This document shows, piece by piece, positions 58,332 through 64,000 of a stretch of 64,000 bases of DNA (position 1 is the stretch's first letter; the number at the start of each line of letters is the position of its first letter). Source of the DNA: Marsupella aquatica (taxonomy: Eukaryota > Marchantiophyta); assembly GCA_973895155.1 (NCBI GenBank), contig OZ316892.1, positions 18,724,001-18,788,000 on the forward strand, given 5' to 3'. The translations under genes were made by a program, and so were the position numbers. The notes under the pieces are model-generated. The model ran no database searches and was not told the origin of the DNA. It saw only the letters and a list, made by a program, of their open reading frames with translations.

Positions 58332-61300
58332 ATGCCGAGAGGGAGAAGGGGAGGTAGAGGAAGTCCCCAACACACACGTACCCCAAGATCAGAGCTAGAA
58401 GGGGGGCCCTCTTGGATTGGGACCAGACGACGAGTTGCTGCCGAAGAACGCTTACGGCTTGCAGAAGAGAGGAGGTTGCCACTGGTGCTGGAAGAACAAG
58501 TTGGTGTGCAACAGGAAGAGGCTCAACGTAATGAGGCCATATGCCCAGACGAAGAGCCAGACATAGATCACGAGCGAGAAGAAGGAGAGCCCTTTGTGTT
58601 GGTGCAGTCTGAGTTACAAAATCTGATCCCAGAGCTCACTGCATTGCCACAAATCATCTCACACCTATCATCGGTGCTGTTACCGGTGGCCCAACAAGCG
58701 CCATTACCACCTGTGTTGATACAGGCACCGGCTGCACCGATGGCAGCTGCACAACGTACCCGTGTTCAGTACGTACCCTTCAAGGGGAGACCAAAGGATG
58801 ATCCAGACGAATGGATTGAGGAGTTTGAAGGGATTGCCGAAGCTAATGGGGAGTCTGCACATAAGCTCACTATCATTCCTGGAATGATGAGAGGGGAGGC
58901 AGGTCCATGGTTCATTTCGTTGTTGGCCAACGTGAAAGCTGATTGGGCTCTGTTCAAGCAAGCCTTCTTGAAGGAGTTCAGATCCATAGGAGTGGAGGCC
59001 ACCTCACTATTAAAGGTGGGCCAACTCAGGATGAAGAAGAAGGAGTCATTACGGAGGTTTTTGCAAAGGTTCCAAAAGCTGGTACGTCGGATCCAAGCCC
59101 GTACCGATGATGCTATGCGTCAAGCCTGGTTTGTGGCTGCCCTACCAAGCAAGATGGGGTTCTTTGTACGTCAAGCCAAGCCAACCACATTGGCTGAAGC
59201 TATTGCAGCAGCGGAGTCATACACCGCAGCTGATGCCACAAGCAAGCGTTGCCGAAGAAAGAAGCTGAAGCCGGTTGACAGTTCCTCCAGTGAGGAGTCG
59301 AGTGGATCTGATTCAGATAGTAGTGATGAATCTGAGGATTCTGAGAGTACTACAGAGTCAGACACTACGGAGTCAGAAGCTGAAAGACGAAGGAGGAAGA
59401 AGAAGAAGTTGTCAAAGAAAGTCAAGAAGTCCTCTCACCGTGAAGTGATACTACCCACGGTGGCCGTTACACCATTGTCTACGGCAAGACGCCTGAAGGA
59501 GCAAGAGGCCAGATATGATGAGCTGACGGAGCAAATGAAAGCGTTGAAAGTACATTTTGCCGGACTCAAACCTGAGAGGAGAAAAGTTCCGGTGGAGAGA
59601 GCCAATGTGTGGTGCACCAAGTGCATGAAGTTTGGTCATGCCCCGAAGGAGTGCCCAGCGGGAGAACCAGCCAAGGTTTTCCAAGTACGGGAGGAGGATG
59701 TTGAGGGGGCAAGCTACTCAAATCCTTCATATGCAGCGGAAGGGCCAATAGAGTACTTCATGGAGGAGCCACCAGAGGCCAACGTGTATAGTGTACAACC
59801 TCTCAACCCGGGACCACGGAGCATTCATGGAGTTTCAACAAACGCCGGAGCACCCGCATACTCCAACTATCCCAACGCTAACCCAGGGAATCGACCACCG
59901 TACCCTGGAGTGAGGAAGATCCCTATTTGTTACAATTGTAGAGTGGCGGGCCACTACGCTAATGTGTGCCCAGAGCCCACCCGTCAAGGCAATGGAGATT
60001 TTGCCCGGCTGTGTCAACTATGCAAGGGGGAGGGTCATCTTGCACCACACTGCCCAACCTTGGAGGCGTTCAAGGCTCAACCGATTGGGGCACAAGAGAA
60101 GAAGGGGCCGCCACCTCCTCTGAAAGAAGCTAGCGTCAACTTTCTCACCACGGAAGCAGTCGACACCCCTCTAATCACTAGAAGAGAAGAAACCGTAGTG
60201 AACATTCCCAAGCAAAGGATGACCACCATAACGGAGGAGGTGGTACCGCTAGTCGTTGTAGTATCTCCAGTTGTTGAGATACCGGTGGTTGTTGTTGCAA
60301 CATCTACGGAAGTTGAAGTTGCTAACCCCTCACCCCCAAGTCATGAGTGGACTCATGCTGAGAATCTACCGGAGGAAGACAGCGACGAGGAGAGAAGGCA
60401 TTACTCTTGTTACCGAGTCTCCACTCGATCCGGCAAAAAGAAGGGCAAGTCCGAGCTCAAGCAGAAGTACAAGGAGGTGCATCAAGCTTCCACATCGGGT
60501 ACCTCACACGAACCGGAGGTGCCACCCATGGAGGATAGTGACTTTGATCGGGACAACCCCAAGTTGTTCTATCCGAAGGTGGGAGAAGAGGTACGTAAGC
60601 AGTTGGAGGAGCTAGAAGCACAAGCCATGCAAGCGGCCATTGACAAAGACATGGAGGAGGCAAAGGCCAGAAAGAAAGCGGAGGAGAGGGTTGTTCGTTG
60701 GAAACCGGGAGAAGAGGTCATCCCACCCATACCTCCTGCAACCGCGTACAACATTGCTCAAGACATTCTGGATTGCCCAGTCAGTGCCACAATTGGTCAA
60801 CTATTACGGGATAGCTCCCTATACCGTCGCCAAGTCAAGGAGATTCTCATGAGGAGGAGACGTAGAAGAAGGTTACCCAAAGTTGGGGCTGACCCCATAC
60901 AAGTCAACTGGGTCACGGAGGATTTGGGTGCCCCAGAACTCACGGTGGACATCAATGGATGTGCAATACGGTTTGTACCGGTGGACGGGGGCTCGGGAGT
61001 CAACATCATGACTGAGGAGACGGCAAACCGGTTGGGGTATACAGAGTTAGAACCACCGGCACGTGCCATGAGGTTGGCTGATGGTGCACGGGTGGTGCCG
61101 TTGGGGTGTCTCACCAAGATTCCAACAATGATTGGGGGAAAATCTTTCCCCCTCAACTATTTGGTGATGCGACCCGTTCGGCCGTACGGTTTTCCCATTT
61201 TAATTGGCAGGCCATGGTTGTATGTGGCCAAGGTCACAAGTGATTGGGGCAAACGGCAGTTTCGGTTTGGTATCCCCACTATCACTATTCCATGGTCAGC

Positions 61301-64000
61301 GGAGTCACCTCACGGGGAGACTACGACTATGGAGGAGGAATATGATTCAGAGGTCACCTCAGATGAAGACGAGGATGAAGTATACATGGTGAAACTGATT
61401 TCTCACCTCACGGAGGAAGATGTTTTTGGCCCCGGAGTTGCTACTCAAGAGCATGCAGTAGAGGAATCAGTTAGCCAAGTGCACGCTGTTCTAGAAGAGA
61501 TGGAAGACGAGCGAAGCAAAATTGTGGAGGCTGAACCTCTAGAGATTCATGATAGGGAGGCAGAGGATCACCCCGAGGAGGTGGAAATGCAAGCCCACAC
61601 GATCATGTTTGATGATGAGCAAAGAGAGCAGTTTTTGAATGACATCCTGGATGATGACTTTAGAGAGGAGCTATTGTCACATTACAAAGAATCTGACGTT
61701 GAAGAAATAATGGCCCATGTGACAAAGGATCCACCTCCATCCCGACCAGACCAGGAGGAGAGTGATGCACCGGTGTATGGAGGGATGAGGCTCGCACGGT
61801 TGGAAGAAACCTTTGATGAGGAGACACGCAACAAGTTGGACGTGATCAGGCCGGAGCAGTACACAAAGGTGGAAGTGGGTGAGGGCAAGACACTCAACAT
61901 TGGTAGTAAGTTGGATGCTACGGAGCAACGCACGATTCAGGAATTGTTGAAAGAGTACCAAGACGTATTTGCGTGGAGCCACCAAGATTTGAAAGGAGTG
62001 CCACCTGAGTTTGGTGAGCACAGCATTGACCTGATGTCAGGAGCACGACCTGTGAGGCAACGCCAATACCGCCTCAACCCCAAATACTCACTCATGGTGA
62101 AGGAGGAGATTGACCGTTTGTTGGATGCAGGATTCATTTATCCGGTCATGCATAGTGAGTGGGTGTCACCCATCGTAATCGTGCCCAAGAAAAAGGGGCC
62201 AGACGGGAAGGTGAAAATACGGGTGTGCCAAGATTTTCGAAAGTTGAATGATGCGACCAAGAAGGATCACTACCCGCTACCGTTCACGGATATCGTGTTG
62301 GACATGGTAGCAGGTTGGGAGATATACAGCTTCTTGGATGGCTACTCTGGGTACAACCAAATCTGGATACGGGAGGAGGACCAACTCAAGACGGCTTTCA
62401 CAACAGAGTGGGGGATTTTTGCATTCCGGAGAATGCCTTTTGGGTTGTGCAATGCCCCTGGCATGTTCCAACGGCTCATGATGAATATATTTCATGACTT
62501 TTTACGCAGGTTCTTGGAGATCTTTATTGATGACTTTGCTGTCTACGGCAAACGAGTCAAGCATCCGGAACACTTACGGTTGACTTTTCAGCGGTGCCGG
62601 GAGACTTGCCTGAAGCTGCATCCGGAGAAATGTTTCTTTGGAATTGAGGAGGGAATCCTATTGGGCCACAAAGTGTCTGCACGAGGGATTGAAGTTGATC
62701 GTGAGAAGGTCGCCGTGTGGGTAGCAGTCTCATTTCCCAAGAATGTGAAGGAAGTGAGAGGGTTCTTGGGGTGTGTTGGCTACTACCGACGCTTCATCAA
62801 AGACTTTGCCAAGGTAGCCATGCCACTCACTTCCATGTTGAAAAAAGGAAGTGAGTTTGAACCTACTCCTTCCCGTCAGGCTGCTTTTGATGAATTGAAG
62901 AAACGATTGCTAGAGGCCCCCGTGCTCATTACGCCCAATTGGAATAAGGAATTCCATGTTTACGTAGACGTATCAGGATTTTGCATCGGTGCCGTTTTGA
63001 GTCAGTTAGATGATGATGGAAGAGACCATCCCATCTACTTTGCCAGTAGGCAGTTGGCCCCGGCAGAGAAAAACTACTCACCCACCGATAGGGAGGCACT
63101 TGGTATCATCTACGCTTGTAAGAAGTATCGTCATTATTTGTTGGGGTACAAGGTTGTGTTCCACACGGATCACAACAGCTTGAAATACATGGTCAACAAG
63201 CCAGATCTGTCCGGGAGAATTGCACGTTGGGTTTTGTTGCTACAAGAGTTCAACTATGAGGTGAGAGTAAGATCGGGGAAGAGTCATAGCAATGCAGACT
63301 TCTTCTCCCGTATTGAGGGAGCATCTGACTCCCAGGAGATTGATGATCGGTTCCCGGATGAGGAAGTGTTCAGCGTGAATACAGAGGCCACTACTTGGTA
63401 TGGAGAAATTTTGGAATTTCTCCGCACGGCTAGAGTTCCCTCACGTTTGGGCCCGGAGAGAGCAGCAGTGTTTTTGCGTAAGACAGGTCCCTACTTGCTT
63501 GTGAAGGGAGTACTTCACAAGTACGGCATGGATGGCCGACTTCGTCGTTGTTTGGAGGAAGCGGAGATACGTACAGTCATGGCAGCATTACATGAGGAGG
63601 AAGCTGGTGGCCACTTTGCACGGGAGACCACCGCAAGGAAAATACTAGATGCTGGATATTGGTGGCCAACTCTCTTTCGGGATGTACACCGGTACATCCA
63701 GCGATGTGATCCGTGCCAGCGTCAAGGCAAACCAGGGCCCTCCTCACGACACCCATTGGTGCCCATACTTCCTCTTGCACCCTTTGAGAAGTGGGGGGTG
63801 GACTTCATTGGCCCTTTCACTCCCATCACACGAAGAGGGAGGAAGCGCTACATCATTCTTGCAACGGACTATGCCACCAAGTGGGTGGAGGCCCGAGCTA
63901 CTGCCAAGGATGATGCCAACACCACGGCACGTTTTTTGTATGAGCAGATTTTTACACGATTTGGTCCACCATTGGAGTTGGTAAGTGACAGGGGTACTCA
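58332..64000 (+). mobile_element. Ty3-type LTR retrotransposon gag-pol, Athila/Tat-like, cut by window end
   Basis: One frame opens at ATG 58332 and stays open to the window edge (at least 1,889 codons). Order seen: Arg/Gly-rich start; gag capsid region (VQYVPFKGRPKDDPDEWIEEF); an acidic Ser/Glu stretch; three CCHC zinc knuckles (CTKCMKFGHAPKEC, CYNCRVAGHYANVC, CQLCKGEGHLAPHC at about residues 428, 534 and 564); aspartic protease (VDGGSGVNIM, about 884); reverse transcriptase (CQDFRKLNDATKKDHYPLP, FLDGYSGYNQI, FIDDF at about 1396); RNase H (YVDVSGFCIGAVL, TDHNSLKYM); and integrase (HHCC zinc finger, WGVDFIGPF, ending at SDRGT). FLDGYSGYNQI and the tRNA-Asp primer site fit the non-chromovirus Athila/Tat group. 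Integrase D1 is present and D2 lies at the edge. No stop or shift was noticed, so this copy may be young. It has gag and pol fused without a frameshift. Confidence 0.92.

Overview
The window is nuclear DNA of a land plant. It has spliced genes with short GT-AG introns (about 85-130 bp in the compact genes), plant-type SKP1 and F-box genes, and plant transposons: CACTA-like, PIF/Harbinger-like, Helitron-like and Athila/Tat-type Ty3. The base composition is AT-rich with many CTAGCT and GTACGT runs. The clade cannot be fixed from the sequence; a bryophyte, lycophyte or fern is possible but this is only an impression. No rRNA, canonical tRNA or CRISPR array was seen.

Layout. 0-6 kb: a tRNA-type Pol III promoter remnant, short tandem repeats, then gene A, a multi-exon gene with an N-terminal SAM-like domain. 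7-20 kb: an F-box/kelch pseudogene, an intact two-exon SKP1-like gene and a frameshifted SKP1-like pseudogene, separated by non-coding and repetitive DNA. 20.7-24.8 kb: a three-exon CACTA-like transposase gene that joins in frame. 25.8-28.4 kb: two adjacent satellite-like arrays (about 215 bp and about 255 bp periods). 30.4-30.9 kb: a tandem array of mini-exons and introns on the minus strand. 34.1-38.6 kb: gene B, a diverged paralogue of gene A with matching exon order.

39.5-45.4 kb is the most unusual region. A minus-strand gene with a ParB/sulfiredoxin-like domain faces away from a plus-strand beta-class (N4/N6) DNA methyltransferase gene. The roughly 2.2 kb between them, plus an intron of the ParB-like gene, carries at least seven copies of the palindrome GATAC-N2-GTATC. 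Both genes are damaged (in-frame TAG codons, frameshifts), so this looks like a decaying copy of a mobile element of prokaryotic or viral ancestry that carries its own methyltransferase, ParB-like protein and repeated palindromic site.

46-51 kb holds transposon debris: a dispersed repeat, a broken coding fragment, PIF/Harbinger transposase and Helitron PIF1-type helicase remnants. 51.3-64 kb is LTR-retrotransposon territory: a 343 bp LTR candidate with an initiator-Met primer binding site, GC-rich minisatellites, a 618-codon coiled-coil ORF of unknown function, then a tRNA-Asp-type primer binding site, twin leader stem-loops and a long Athila/Tat-type gag-pol ORF that runs off the right edge.
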